Assembly: GCF_024666615.1 (NCBI RefSeq)
Contig: NZ_CP088297.1
Coordinates: 1,860,001-1,924,000 of the forward strand
From: Aquabacterium sp. J223
GTDB lineage: Bacteria > Pseudomonadota > Gammaproteobacteria > Burkholderiales > Burkholderiaceae_C
DNA: 64,000 nt
Direction of reading: 5' to 3'
Positions 1 to 9,498 of this stretch are shown in pieces. Numbering within the stretch: the stretch's first letter is position 1; the number at the start of each line of letters is the position of its first letter. The notes under the pieces were generated by a model. That model saw only the letters and a program-made list of their open reading frames with translations, was not told where the DNA came from and did no database searches. The position numbers and the translations under genes were made by a program.

Positions 1-1211
1 GGCTGGGCCTGCTCACGGTGTCGGGCGGCGTCGGCGCGCTGATGGCCGACGCGGCGGCCGACCACGGGATGGACGTCGCGCCGATGCCCGACGACGCGCA
101 GCGGCGGCTCAAGGAGATCCTGCCCTTCGCCGGTCCTCGCAACCCGGTCGACATGACGGCGCAGCTGGTCAACGACGTCACGCTGTTCGAGAAGAACTTC
201 AACATCATGCTGGAGGAGGGCGGCTACGACATCGTCGTGGCCTTCCTCTCCAGCGTCGGCCAGGTGCCGAGCCTGAGCGACGAGCTGCTGCAGCAGCTGA
301 AGAAGGTGCTGGCGCGCTTTCCGGAGCGCACCATCATCATCTCGATGCTCGCCACGCCGGAGGTGCGCAAGCTCTACGAGGCCGCCGGCGTGATGGTCTT
401 CGACGAGCCGACCCGCGCGGTGCGCGCTGCCAGCGCGCTGGTGCGCTTCGCCCGCGAGTCGGCGCGCGCACAGGCCGCCGACGCGCCGCCGGCCCTTCCC
501 GCCGGCGTGCTGTCGGTACCGGCGAAGGCGCTCAACGAAGTCGAGGCCAAGGCCGTACTCGCGAGCGCCGGCATCCCGGTCGTGCGCGAGGTGCTGGCCG
601 CCACGCAGGACGCGGCGGCGAAGGCGGCCGCCCGGCTCGGCTATCCGGTGGCGCTGAAGATCGCCTCGGTCGAAATCCAGCACAAGTCGGACATCGGCGG
701 CGTGCTGCTGGGCCTGGCCGACGAGGCGCAACTGCGCGAGGGCTGGCGCACGCTGATGAAGCGCATGGCCGAGCGCGCTCCCGGGGCGAGGCTCGACGGT
801 GCGGTGGTCGCGCCGATGGTCAAGCGGGGCGTCGAGACGATCATCGGCGTCAACCGTGACCCGGTGTTCGGGCCGGTCGTGATGTTCGGCCTCGGCGGCG
901 TGTTCGTCGAGGCCTTCAAGGACGTCGCGTTCCGCGTCGCGCCCTTCGGCGTGTCCGAGGCGCGCGCGATGATCGACGAGGTGCGCGGCCGGGTGCTGCT
1001 GACCGGGCTGCGCGGCCAGCCGCCGGCCGACGAGACCGCGCTCGGCGAGGCGATCGCGCGCGTCTCGGTGTTCGCCGCCCACAACGCCGAGCACATCGAC
1101 AGCATCGACATCAATCCGTTCGTCGTGCTGCCGGCGGGCGAGGGCGGGATCGCGCTCGACGCGCTGATCGTGCCACGCGCCACTGACCCCCTACCGAAGG
1201 AGCCCTCATGA
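1..1211 (+). CDS. ADP-forming acyl-CoA synthetase (acetate-CoA ligase family), C-terminal part
   Basis: The reading frame is open to the left edge, so the gene starts outside the window and about 400 C-terminal residues are visible. The first part carries the GLLTVSGGVGALMADAA stretch typical of the ligase-CoA domain. The second part, from about residue 165, is an ATP-grasp domain with KIASVEIQHKSDIGGV and a glycine-rich FGLGGVFVEAFKDVAFR segment. Members of this family make acyl-CoA from a free acid, ATP and CoA in the cytoplasm, releasing ADP and phosphate. The stop overlaps the ATG of the next gene (ATGA), so it is translationally coupled to a Bug receptor. A role in activating the acid bound by that receptor is inferred. 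The substrate cannot be read from the sequence. Confidence 0.85.
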   Translation, partial: LGLLTVSGGVGALMADAAADHGMDVAPMPDDAQRRLKEILPFAGPRNPVDMTAQLVNDVTLFEKNFNIMLEEGGYDIVVAFLSSVGQVPSLSDELLQQLKKVLARFPERTIIISMLATPEVRKLYEAAGVMVFDEPTRAVRAASALVRFARESARAQAADAPPALPAGVLSVPAKALNEVEAKAVLASAGIPVVREVLAATQDAAAKAAARLGYPVALKIASVEIQHKSDIGGVLLGLADEAQLREGWRTLMKRMAERAPGARLDGAVVAPMVKRGVETIIGVNRDPVFGPVVMFGLGGVFVEAFKDVAFRVAPFGVSEARAMIDEVRGRVLLTGLRGQPPADETALGEAIARVSVFAAHNAEHIDSIDINPFVVLPAGEGGIALDALIVPRATDPLPKEPS

Positions 1212-2182
1212 CGCGTTTCACAACCCTCGTGCGCCGGCGCATCGCGCTGCTGGCGCTGGGCGCCGCGCTGCTGCCGTCGGGCGCCGGTGCCCAGGACTAC
1301 CCGGCGAAGCCGATCCGCATGGTGGTGCCCTTCGCGCCCGGCGGCACGACCGACGTGCTGGCGCGCATCGTCGCGGAGAAGCTGCAGCAGGTGCTGAAGC
1401 AGCCGGTCGTCGTCGATTCCAAGCCTGGTGCCAACGGCATGCTCGGCGGCGACACGGTGGCCAAGGCCGCGCCGGACGGCTACACCATCCTGCTGACGGT
1501 GGCGAGCGCCCAGACGCTGAACCCCAGCCTCTACAAGATGCCGTACGACCCGCTGAAGGACCTCGCGCCCATCAGCCAGGTGATCAACGCGACGGTGCTG
1601 ATGGTGGTCAACTCCTCGGTGCCGGTCAAGACGGTGCAGGAGTTCGTCGAGCTCGCCAAGGCGCAGCCGGGCAAGCTGAACTACGCCTACGGCACCAGCG
1701 GATTGCAGCTGTTCGTGGAGACCTTCAAGGCGGCCACCGGTACGGACATCGTTGCGGTGCCGTACAAGGGCACCGCGCCGCAGCTGTCGGCCGTGCTGAG
1801 CGGCGAGGTCGCGATGACGATGGACCCATTCACCGCCATCCCGCACATCAAGACCGGCAGGCTGCGCCCGCTCGCCGTGATGTCGGCCAACCGCTTCCCC
1901 AGCCTGCCCGACGTGCCCAGCATCACCGAGGCCGGCTACCCCGGCGTCGAGCTCAACTCGTGGCTCGCGCTGTACGCGCCGGGGGCGACGCCCAAGCCGA
2001 TCATCAAGACGCTGCACGAGGCGATCGTGAAGATCGTCGCCATGCCCGACGTGCGCGAGCGGCTGCTCTCGCTGAACTACGTCCCGGTGGGCGGCACGCC
2101 TGAGCAGCTGATGCGCCTGTCGGTCGAGGAGACCGCCAAGTGGGCCAAGGTCGTGAAGGACACCGGCTTCAAGATCGACTGA
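1208..2182 (+). CDS. Bug-family (TctC-like) periplasmic substrate-binding protein
   Basis: This 324-residue protein has an N-terminal signal peptide (positively charged start, hydrophobic stretch, cleavage near GAGAQ). It is followed by the family hallmark YPAKPIRMVVPFAPGGTTDVLAR, a PDGYT motif near residue 95 and an LKDLAPIS segment. Bug proteins are extracytoplasmic receptors that bind carboxylated ligands in a Venus-flytrap fold. No TctA or TctB membrane partner lies nearby, so this is an orphan receptor. It overlaps the upstream acyl-CoA synthetase by 4 bases and is followed 17 bases later by an acyl-CoA dehydrogenase, so it probably feeds or senses the acid degraded by this operon. The ligand is unknown. 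Confidence 0.9.
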   Translation: MTRFTTLVRRRIALLALGAALLPSGAGAQDYPAKPIRMVVPFAPGGTTDVLARIVAEKLQQVLKQPVVVDSKPGANGMLGGDTVAKAAPDGYTILLTVASAQTLNPSLYKMPYDPLKDLAPISQVINATVLMVVNSSVPVKTVQEFVELAKAQPGKLNYAYGTSGLQLFVETFKAATGTDIVAVPYKGTAPQLSAVLSGEVAMTMDPFTAIPHIKTGRLRPLAVMSANRFPSLPDVPSITEAGYPGVELNSWLALYAPGATPKPIIKTLHEAIVKIVAMPDVRERLLSLNYVPVGGTPEQLMRLSVEETAKWAKVVKDTGFKID

Positions 2183-2199
2183 CACCCGAAGGAGATCGC

Positions 2200-3369
2200 A
2201 TGGACTTCCGACTCACGCCCGACCAGGCCGCCGCCCGCGAGATGGCCATGGACTTCGCGCGCAAGGAGATCGCCCCGAACTGGCGACGGCGGGAGGCCGA
2301 GGGCGTGTTCCACCGCGACCTGATCGAGAAGATGGCGGCCGCCGGCATGTTCGGCTGCCTGTTTCCCGAGGAGTACGGCGGCAACGGCATGGGCTTCGTC
2401 GCCCAGGTGCTCATCATGGAAGAGATGATGCGCGCCTCGATCGAGAGCGGCATGCCCTTCAACAACCAGGGCGTCAACGTGCCGATGGCGATCTACCGCT
2501 TCGGCACCGAGGCGCAGAAGCGCAAGTACGTGCCGGCGCTGCTTTCGGGCAAGACCATCGGCTGCTTCGCGCTGACCGAGCCCGGCGGCGGCTCCGACGC
2601 CGCGGCCATGAGGACGCGCGCGGTGCGCAAGGGCGACCGCTATGTGCTGAACGGCAGCAAGATGTGGATCACCCTGGGCTCGGTGGCCGACCTGATCCTG
2701 CTGTTCGCCAAGACCGATCCGGACAAGGGGCACGCCGGCGTGTCGGCCTTCCTGGTCGAGACCAAGGACCTCGCCGGCTTCGGCGCCAAGGCGATCGAGG
2801 CCGACATCGGCACCCGCTGCATTCCCACGGCCGAGCTCTCGTTCCAGGACGTGGAGATCCCGGCCGACAGCCTGCTCGGCGAGGAAGGCCAGGGCTTCAA
2901 GCTCGCGATGAGCACGCTGCACTACGGCCGCGTGTGCGTGCCGGCGCGCGGCCTCGGCATCGCGCAGGCCTGCCTGGACATGGCGGTGCAGTACGCCAAC
3001 GACCGCGTCGCCTTCGGCAAGAAGATCGGCGAGTTCCAGGCGGTGCAGCACACCATCGCCGAGATGCTGGCGCAAACCGAGGCGGCGCGGCTGCTGATCT
3101 ACCGCGCGGCCGCCAAGGCCGAGCTGGGCGAGACCTTCGGCCGCGAGGCGTCGATCGCCAAGTACTTCGCCGGCGAGGCGGTGATGAACGTCACCGAGAA
3201 GTGCCTCGAGATCCACGGCGGCTTCGGCTTCGCGCGCGAGTTCCCGGTGTTCCGCTACTTCACCTGCGCGCGCGTGATGCGCACCGGCGAAGGCTCCGCC
3301 AACATCCAGAAGAACCTGCTCGGCATGGACGAGCTGGGCTGGAAGAAGATCGATCGCCACCCTGCCTGA
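2200..3369 (+). CDS. acyl-CoA dehydrogenase
   Basis: A 389-residue FAD enzyme that oxidises an acyl-CoA to the 2-enoyl-CoA and passes electrons to ETF. The ATG at 2200 is chosen because GAAGGAG lies just upstream and the protein then begins MDFRLTPDQ, a normal family start. Visible motifs are FPEEYGG near residue 60, the FAD/substrate signature [14 protein letters not shown] near 125, and [12 protein letters not shown]. The terminal [11 protein letters not shown] motif places a glutamate at about residue 364, where medium-chain ACADs carry their catalytic base. It sits in a tight operon with a Bug receptor before it and a crotonase 9 bases after it. Chain length and branching preference are not evident. 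Confidence 0.92.
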   Translation: MDFRLTPDQAAAREMAMDFARKEIAPNWRRREAEGVFHRDLIEKMAAAGMFGCLFPEEYGGNGMGFVAQVLIMEEMMRASIESGMPFNNQGVNVPMAIYRFGTEAQKRKYVPALLSGKTIGCFALTEPGGGSDAAAMRTRAVRKGDRYVLNGSKMWITLGSVADLILLFAKTDPDKGHAGVSAFLVETKDLAGFGAKAIEADIGTRCIPTAELSFQDVEIPADSLLGEEGQGFKLAMSTLHYGRVCVPARGLGIAQACLDMAVQYANDRVAFGKKIGEFQAVQHTIAEMLAQTEAARLLIYRAAAKAELGETFGREASIAKYFAGEAVMNVTEKCLEIHGGFGFAREFPVFRYFTCARVMRTGEGSANIQKNLLGMDELGWKKIDRHPA

Positions 3370-3378
3370 GGAGGCCGC

Positions 3379-4196
3379 ATGACCTACGAAACCATCCAGT
3401 ACGAGCTGCGCGACGGCATCGGCGTGCTCACGCTCAACCGCCCGCGGCAGCGCAACCCGCTCAGCGTGCAGATGCGCGACGAACTGGCCTCGCTGATGCC
3501 GGAGCTCGCGCACGACGCGTCGCTGAAGGCGCTGATCGTCACCGGCGCCGGCGACAACTTCTGCGGCGGCGGCGACATCTCCGGCATGCGCAAGCCGGTG
3601 ACTGCGCGCACGCCGTCCGAGGGGCGCAACACCATCCGCGACGTGCAGGCGTGGCTGCCGCAGTTCGTCGGCCTGGAGAAGCCGGTGATCGCGGCGGTCG
3701 ACGGCGTCTGCTACGGCGCCGGCTTCAGCCTCGCGCTGGCGGCGGACTTCATCGTCTGCACGCCCGCGCGCGCTTCTGCCAGGCCTTCGTGCGCGTCGGC
3801 CTGGTGCCCGACTTCAGCGCCATCTACCTGCTGCCGCGCACCGTCGGGCTGCACAAGGCCAAGGAGCTGATGTTCACCGGCCGCGTGGTCGATGCCGACG
3901 AGGCGAAGTCGCTGGGCATCGTGTTCGAGATCCACGAACCCGAATCGCTGATGTCGGCCGCGATGGCGATCGCCGGCCGTTTCCGCGAGGCGCCGACAGA
4001 GACCATCGGCGTCACGAAGACGCTGCTCAACCAGTCGTTCCAGAGCGACGAGCGGCTGATGGGCGAGTTGGAGGGCTTCGCCTCCTCGACCGTGAAGACG
4101 CTGCCTTACCACCAGGAAGCCGTCGAGCGCTTCCTGGCCAAGCAGCCGCCGCGCTTCGACTGGGACCGGCTGGCCGGCGAAGACATGACCCGTTGA
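3379..4196 (+). pseudogene. enoyl-CoA hydratase/isomerase family protein, single-base frameshift
   Basis: The first part reads MTYETIQYELRDGIGVLTLNRP and continues as a crotonase to ADFIVCTP. It then loses frame near 3762-3775 in a CGCGCGCG-rich stretch. The rest continues at once in another frame as RARFCQAFVRVGLVPDFSAIYLLPR to the stop at 4196. One missing base restores a 272-residue protein, a normal crotonase length. The PaaG-like GLVPD segment is present, while both glutamates of classical hydratases are replaced (Ser in GAGFSLA, Phe in QAFVRVG), so an isomerase-type activity is more likely than hydration. An RBS-like GAGGAG precedes the ATG. A sequencing error and a real null mutation cannot be told apart from here. 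Confidence 0.82.
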
Positions 4197-4209
4197 TGGA
4201 GTTGATTCG

Positions 4210-6492
4210 ATGATCGACCTGAGTTCCCGTATCGACGCGCTGAGCGACGACGAGCGCATGGTGCGCGACGCCGCGGCTGCCTATTCCTCGCGCGACCCCG
4301 AGTACCGCCGCGTGCGCGACCTGCGCGGCCAGTCGCCGAGCTACGACCGTGCCGCGTGGCGCGAACTGGCCGAGATGGGCTGGACCGGCTGCCGGCTGCC
4401 CGAGAGCGTCGGCGGGATGCAGCTCGGCTTCGCGCAGCTCGCGCTGCTGCTCGAGCAGCACGGCCGCGCGCTCGCGTCCGAGCCGCTGACCGCGGCGGCG
4501 CTGTTGGCCGGCGGCGCGCTGCTGGCCGGCGACAACGAGCCGCTGAAGCAGGAGTGGCTGCCCCGCCTGGCCGCCGGCGACTGGACACCGACGCTCGCCT
4601 GGCAGGAAGCCGCCGGCAGCCAGTCGGTGCAACCTAGTGCCACGCGGGCGACGCAGCGCGAGGGCCGCGCCGTGCTCGACGGCCGCAAGTGCTTCGTGCC
4701 GATCGGCGAGACCGCCGACGCCTTCATCGTGTCGGCCGCTGCGGCCGACGGCTGCGCGCTGTACCTGGTGGACCGCGATGCGCCGGGCCTGGCCATCAGC
4801 ACGCAGACGCGCGTCGACGGCGGCACCTGGAGCGAGCTGACGCTGAAGGCGGTGCCCGCGCGTGCCGTGGTCGCGAGCGCGAAGGTGGCGGCGGCTGCGC
4901 TCGAGCGGGTGCTCGACGAAGGCCGACTCGCCGCCAGCGCCGAGTTGCTCGGCGTGATGGGGCGGGCGCTGGAGATCACCGTCGACTACATCAAGGTGCG
5001 TGAGCAGTTCGGCAAGCCGATCGGCAGCTTCCAGGCCTTGCAGCACCGTGCGGTCGACATGTTTGTGCTGGTGGAGCTGTCGCGGGCCGTGTTGCGCCAG
5101 AGCGCGCAGCGCTTCGACGCCGCCGAGGACCCCGGCGAGCGTGCGCTCGCCGCCAGCCAGGCCAAGGCGCGCTGCTCCGACGCCGCATTGAAGGTCGCCA
5201 AGGGCTGCGTGCAGCTGCAAGGCGGCATCGGCTACACCGACGAGTGCAACATCGGGCTGTTCCTCAAGCGGGCGATGGTGCTCGCCGCCTGGCTGGGCGA
5301 CGCGTCGACGCACCGCCGCCGCTACGGCGAGCGTGCCGGCGACCCAAGCGAGGAGGTCGAGTCCAGCGATCCGCTGCGCCGCGAGGTGCGCAGCTTCCTG
5401 ACGGCGAACTTCCCGCCCGAGTGGCGCTTCCCGGCCACGCGCATGGGCATCAAGGACACCCTGTCGTGGCAGCGCAAGCTGGCCGAGAAGGGCTGGGCCG
5501 CGCCGGGCTGGCCCACCGAGCACGGCGGCATGGGCCTGTCGGCCTATGACCAGCTCGCGATGGCCGAGGAGTTCGACCGCCACGGCGTCTCGATCGCCAC
5601 CAACATGGGCATCACGATGCTCGGGCCGCTGCTGATCCGCTACGGCTCCGAGGACCAGAAGCGCAACTACCTGCCGCGCATCCTGGCCGGCGACCTGCGC
5701 TGGTGCCAGGGCTATTCCGAACCGGGGGCGGGCTCCGACCTCGCGGGCCTGCGGACCAAGGCCGTGCTCGACGGCGACGAGTTCGTCGTCAACGGCCACA
5801 AGATCTGGACCTCGTTCGCGCACGAGGCCGACATGATCTTCATGCTGGTGCGCACCGACCCGCAGGCGAAGAAGCAGGAGGGCATCAGCTTCTTGCTCGC
5901 CGACATGAAGAGCCCTGGCATCACGGTGCGGCGCATCCGCAACCTCACCGGCAGCTCGGAGTTCTGCGAGGTCTTCTTCGACAACGTGCGGGTGCCCAAG
6001 CAGAACCTGGTGGGCGGCCTCAACCGCGGCTGGACGATGGCCAAGTCGCTGCTCGGCAGCGAGCGCATCATGATCGGCAACCCGCGGCTCGCGAAGTACC
6101 CGCTGCAGCTGCTGCACCGCCTGATGAAGTCGCGCGGCCTGCTGGAGCAGCCGGCGATGCGCGCGCGCTACGACGAGCTGCGGCTCGACGTCGAGGACCT
6201 GGGCGCGTCGTTCGTGCGCATGGCCGAGGTGCTGCGCCGCGGCGACGAGCTGGGCGCCGAGGTGTCGATGCTGAAGATCTGGATCACCGAGGCGATGCAG
6301 CGCGTGACCGACCTGCTGCTCGAGGTGGGCGCCGAGGGTGCAACGCTGGATGTGCCGACGGTACTGGCCGACGGCACGCAGATGCACACCGCGAACCAGT
6401 ACTTCGCATCGCGCCCGGCCACCGTCTACGGCGGTTCCAGTGAGATCCAGCGCAACATCCTCGCCAAGGCGATGCTGGAACTGCCGGGCTGA
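4210..6492 (+). CDS. fused two-domain acyl-CoA dehydrogenase
   Basis: At 760 residues this is about twice the usual ACAD length. Residues 1-375 form one ACAD-like domain and residues 385-760 a second. The C-terminal half keeps GYSEPGAGSDLAGLRTKAV, NGHKIWTS and FFDNVRVP. It has a glutamate in LLGSERIMIG (about residue 618), the position used as base by isovaleryl- and long-chain-type enzymes, whereas the alternative C-terminal position is glycine (VYGGSSEIQ, about 741). The N-terminal half lacks a clean TEPxxGSD signature (it reads AWQEAAGSQS) but keeps REQFGKPIGSFQALQH and QLQGGIGYTDE, so it looks structural. It resembles a covalent version of the alpha/beta ACAD heteromers known from sterol side-chain degradation. 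The substrate is unknown; a bulky acyl group is inferred. Confidence 0.88.
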   Translation: MIDLSSRIDALSDDERMVRDAAAAYSSRDPEYRRVRDLRGQSPSYDRAAWRELAEMGWTGCRLPESVGGMQLGFAQLALLLEQHGRALASEPLTAAALLAGGALLAGDNEPLKQEWLPRLAAGDWTPTLAWQEAAGSQSVQPSATRATQREGRAVLDGRKCFVPIGETADAFIVSAAAADGCALYLVDRDAPGLAISTQTRVDGGTWSELTLKAVPARAVVASAKVAAAALERVLDEGRLAASAELLGVMGRALEITVDYIKVREQFGKPIGSFQALQHRAVDMFVLVELSRAVLRQSAQRFDAAEDPGERALAASQAKARCSDAALKVAKGCVQLQGGIGYTDECNIGLFLKRAMVLAAWLGDASTHRRRYGERAGDPSEEVESSDPLRREVRSFLTANFPPEWRFPATRMGIKDTLSWQRKLAEKGWAAPGWPTEHGGMGLSAYDQLAMAEEFDRHGVSIATNMGITMLGPLLIRYGSEDQKRNYLPRILAGDLRWCQGYSEPGAGSDLAGLRTKAVLDGDEFVVNGHKIWTSFAHEADMIFMLVRTDPQAKKQEGISFLLADMKSPGITVRRIRNLTGSSEFCEVFFDNVRVPKQNLVGGLNRGWTMAKSLLGSERIMIGNPRLAKYPLQLLHRLMKSRGLLEQPAMRARYDELRLDVEDLGASFVRMAEVLRRGDELGAEVSMLKIWITEAMQRVTDLLLEVGAEGATLDVPTVLADGTQMHTANQYFASRPATVYGGSSEIQRNILAKAMLELPG

Positions 6493-6500
6493 ATGCTGCA

Positions 6501-6529
6501 CCCGCACCGGCGCGCATGGCGCGCGCGGG
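6501..6529. terminator. GC-rich hairpin between convergent genes
   Basis: An inverted repeat with GCGCGC arms around ATG, flanked by CCCGC and GCGGG, fills the gap between the converging stops at 6492 and 6543. No T run follows on either strand, so it is only a candidate bidirectional terminator. Confidence 0.4.
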
Positions 6530-6542
6530 TCGCCGCGGACGT

Positions 6543-7505
6543 TCACTGCGCCTTGAAGCCGGTCTCCTTGACGATCCTCGCCCAGCGCGCCGTCTCCGCG
6601 GCAATCGCCGCGGCGAATTGCTCGGGCGTGTCGCCGACCGGCTCGTAGTTCAGCGCGGCCAGGCGCTCCTTCACGTCCGGCATCGCGACGATCTTCACCA
6701 TCTCCGCATGCAGGCGGTCGATGATCGGACGCGGCGTCCCGGCAGGCGCCATCAGGCCGACCCAGGAGCTCAGCTCGACGCCGCGCACGCCGGCCTCGAC
6801 CAGCGTCGGCACTTCGGGCAGCACGGTCGAGCGCGTGTTCGACAGCACGGCCAGCGCGCGCAGCTTGCCGGCCTTGACCTGCTGCACGGCCGTGAACGGA
6901 TCGATCGTCATCGCCACCTCGCCGGCGAGCACCGCCGCGAGCTGGGGTCCGGTGCCCTTGTAGGGGATCGCGACGATGTGGGTGCCGGTGGCCTTCTTGA
7001 AGCTCTCGCCGACGAGCTGGATCAGGCTGGTGCCGGCGGCGAAGTCGTACTTGCCGGGGTTGGCCTGGGCCAGCCCGATGAACTCCTGGATCGTCTTCGC
7101 CGGCACCGACGGGTGCACCACGATCATCGTGTTCAGCGCCGCGAAGTTGCTGATCGCCACCAGGTCCTTCTCCGCGTCGTAGGGCAGCTTGTAGAGGTTG
7201 GGCGCCAGCGTCTGCGCGCTGCCGACCGTCATCAGCAGCGTGTAGCCGTCGGGCGGCGACTTGGCCACCACGTCGGTGCCGAGGATGCCGTTGGCGCCGG
7301 CCTTGTTGTCGGGCACCACGCTCTGGCCCAGTGACTGGGTCAGCTTCTGCGCGACGATGCGCGCGAGCACGTCCGACGCGCCGGCGGGCGCGAACGGAAT
7401 CACCAGCCGGATCGGCTTGGAGGGCCAGGTGTCGGCCCGGGCCGCTACGCCCGCCAGCATGCAGGCGCCACCCAGCAGGGCCTCGCGTCGTTTCGACATC
7501 GTCAT
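6543..7505 (-). CDS. Bug-family periplasmic substrate-binding protein
   Basis: The 320-residue product starts MTMSKRREALLGG with a signal peptide ending near VAARA, then TWPSKPIRLVIPFAPAGASDVLARIV. The start at 7505 is preferred because its ATG overlaps the TGA of the upstream Bug gene (ATGA coupling). It closely resembles the next gene upstream: both share TVGSAQT- or TGGAQT-like and PYKGTGPQL/PYKGTAPQL segments and end in FKAQ/FKVQ. This suggests tandem duplication. It is the last gene of a minus-strand series of receptors. The ligand is not known and no Tct membrane component is present. Confidence 0.9.
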   Translation of the reverse strand: MTMSKRREALLGGACMLAGVAARADTWPSKPIRLVIPFAPAGASDVLARIVAQKLTQSLGQSVVPDNKAGANGILGTDVVAKSPPDGYTLLMTVGSAQTLAPNLYKLPYDAEKDLVAISNFAALNTMIVVHPSVPAKTIQEFIGLAQANPGKYDFAAGTSLIQLVGESFKKATGTHIVAIPYKGTGPQLAAVLAGEVAMTIDPFTAVQQVKAGKLRALAVLSNTRSTVLPEVPTLVEAGVRGVELSSWVGLMAPAGTPRPIIDRLHAEMVKIVAMPDVKERLAALNYEPVGDTPEQFAAAIAAETARWARIVKETGFKAQ

Positions 7506-8467
7506 TGCACCTTGAAGTTGGTCGCCTTTACCGCCTTCGCCCACTTGGCGGTGTCGGCGACGATCAGCTGCATGAACTGCTCCGGCGTGGTGCCCGCCGG
7601 CTCGTAGTTCAGCGCGGCAAGCCGTTCGCGGAAGTCGGGCGTCGCGACGATCTTGGTGATCTCGGCATGCAGGCGCCTGATCACCGGCGCGGGCGTGCCG
7701 GCCGGCGCCAGCATGCCGGCCCAAGCGTCGAGCTCGACGCCGGACACGCCGGCCTCCTGCAGCGTGGGCACTTCCGGCAGCAGCGACGAGCGCTTGGGCG
7801 ACAGCACCGCCAAAGCACGCAGCTTGCCGCTCTTCACGTGCTGCACCGCGGTGAACGGGTCGATGGTCATGGCCGCCTCGCCGGCCAGCACCGCCGACAG
7901 CTGCGGTGCCGTGCCCTTGTACGGGATGGCCACGATGTCGGTGCCGGTGGCGAGCTTGAATGTCTCGCCGACCAGGTTGATCAGGCTCGAGCCGGTCGCG
8001 TAGTTGTACTTGCCGGGGTTCGCCTTGGCCAGCGCGATGAACTCCTGCAGCGTCTTCGCCGGCACCGACGGGTGCACCACGATCATCGTGCCGAGCGTGG
8101 CCACCATGCTGATCGGCGCCAGGTCCTTGATCGAGTCGTAGGGCAGCGGGTAGAGGCTGGGCGAGACGGTCTGCGCCCCGCCGGTGGTCATCAGCAGCGT
8201 GTAGCCGTCGGGAGCGGACTTGGCCACCGCATCGGTGCCGATGATGCCGTTGGCGCCGGCGCGGTTGTCGAGCGCCACCGGTTGGCCGAGGGCCACGGAC
8301 AGGCGCTCGGCCACCAGGCGCGCCACCACGTCGGTGGCGCCGCCGGGCGCGAAGGGCACGATCATGCGGATGGGCTTGCTGGGCCAGGTATCGCTCCAGG
8401 CAGGCAGAGGAGAGAGCGCGGCGGCGGCGTTTGCGCCGGCGAGCAGGACGAGGCGGCGGCGGTGCAT
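7502..8467 (-). CDS. Bug-family periplasmic substrate-binding protein
   Basis: A 321-residue receptor starting MHRRRLVLLAGANAAAALS, a twin-basic signal peptide with cleavage near AWSD, followed by TWPSKPIRMIVPFAPGGATDVVARL. PDGYTLLM (about residue 95) and a central PFTAVQHVKSGKLRALAVLS segment are typical. It overlaps the next Bug gene by 4 bases and lies 13 bases after another receptor gene on the same strand. It is therefore part of a co-transcribed run, and its high similarity to the downstream copy points to a recent duplication. Confidence 0.9.
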   Translation of the reverse strand: MHRRRLVLLAGANAAAALSPLPAWSDTWPSKPIRMIVPFAPGGATDVVARLVAERLSVALGQPVALDNRAGANGIIGTDAVAKSAPDGYTLLMTTGGAQTVSPSLYPLPYDSIKDLAPISMVATLGTMIVVHPSVPAKTLQEFIALAKANPGKYNYATGSSLINLVGETFKLATGTDIVAIPYKGTAPQLSAVLAGEAAMTIDPFTAVQHVKSGKLRALAVLSPKRSSLLPEVPTLQEAGVSGVELDAWAGMLAPAGTPAPVIRRLHAEITKIVATPDFRERLAALNYEPAGTTPEQFMQLIVADTAKWAKAVKATNFKVQ

Positions 8468-8480
8468 CGGGGTCGGCGCC

Positions 8481-9452
8481 TCACTCCAGCTTGATGCCGG
8501 CCTTCGAGATGATCTCGCCCCAGCGCTTGGTCTCGGCCTTGGAGTAGGCGGCGAGTTCCTGCGGCGAGCTGTGGTGCATCAGCGCGCCTTGCGCGAACAG
8601 CCTGTCGCGCATCGCCGGGTCCCGGGTGAACTTCTGGATCTCGGCGTTGAGCCGGGCGATGATGGGCGCCGGCGTGCCCGCGGGCGCCAGCAGCTGGTAC
8701 CAGGTCGAGGCCTCGAAGCCGGGGATCGTTTCGGCGATGGCCGGCACGTCCGGCAGGTTCGGCATGCGCTTCGGCGACGCCGTGGCCAGCAGCTTGAGCT
8801 TGCCGCCGGTGACGAACGGCAGCGGCTGCTGCAGGCCGTCGAGCAGCAGGTGGATCTGCCCGCCGACCAGGTCAGTCAGCGCCGGGCCGTTGCCCTTGTA
8901 ATGGACGTTCTGAACCGAGATGCCGGCCGCGTCTTCGAGCAGTTTCATTGCGAGGTGCGGCGAGGTGCCGTTGCCCGGCGTGCCGAAGTTCACCTTGTCC
9001 GGGTTCGACTTGGCGTAGGCGACGAACTCCTTGAACGAGTTGACCGGCAGCGACGGGTGCGACACCAGCACGTAGGGCAGGTCGACGACGCGGCCGATCG
9101 GCGTGAAGTCGCGCTCCGCGTCGTAGGGCAGCTTGGCGAACAGGTGCGGGTTGATGGTGAGCGCGCCGGTCGCCAGCAGCAGCGTGTAGCCGTCGGGCGG
9201 TGCCTTCGCGGCCGCGCCGACGCCGAGGATGGTGCTCGCGCCTGGCCTGTTCTCGACGATCACCGACTGCCCCAGGCTCTCGGTGAACTTCTGCGCCAGC
9301 AGGCGGGCCAGCGCGTCGGAGAAGCCGCCGGTGGCGTAGGGGACGATGAGCTTGATCGGCTTGTCGGGGTAGGTCTGCGCGGACGCGGACAGTGCCGTTG
9401 CGGCGAGCGTGAGCAGTGCCGCGAAACGGGCGAGGGTTCGAATGCCAAACAT
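8481..9452 (-). CDS. Bug-family periplasmic substrate-binding protein
   Basis: The 323-residue product opens MFGIRTLARFAALLTLAATALSASAQ, a clear signal peptide, then TYPDKPIKLIVPYATGGFSDALARLL. A GGAGACC box upstream supports the ATG at 9452. It keeps PPDGYTLLLA and LVGGQIHLLLDGLQQPLPFV, the ligand-lobe signature of the family. It diverges more from its two downstream neighbours than they do from each other, so its ligand may differ. Confidence 0.9.
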   Translation of the reverse strand: MFGIRTLARFAALLTLAATALSASAQTYPDKPIKLIVPYATGGFSDALARLLAQKFTESLGQSVIVENRPGASTILGVGAAAKAPPDGYTLLLATGALTINPHLFAKLPYDAERDFTPIGRVVDLPYVLVSHPSLPVNSFKEFVAYAKSNPDKVNFGTPGNGTSPHLAMKLLEDAAGISVQNVHYKGNGPALTDLVGGQIHLLLDGLQQPLPFVTGGKLKLLATASPKRMPNLPDVPAIAETIPGFEASTWYQLLAPAGTPAPIIARLNAEIQKFTRDPAMRDRLFAQGALMHHSSPQELAAYSKAETKRWGEIISKAGIKLE

Positions 9453-9498
9453 GAACGGTCTCCGGTCTTGTTGGAGGTGTTGCGGACTGGGCTGACGC

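Noticed and set aside
2664-4196. A 510-codon plus-strand frame across the ACAD and crotonase
   Set aside because: Only its last part (from RARFCQAF) is real, as the shifted end of the crotonase. The rest is an out-of-frame shadow.
4027-6546. An 839-codon open frame on the minus strand
   Set aside because: It is antisense to the fused ACAD, which has clear motifs on the plus strand. The minus-strand product is low-complexity and matches nothing.
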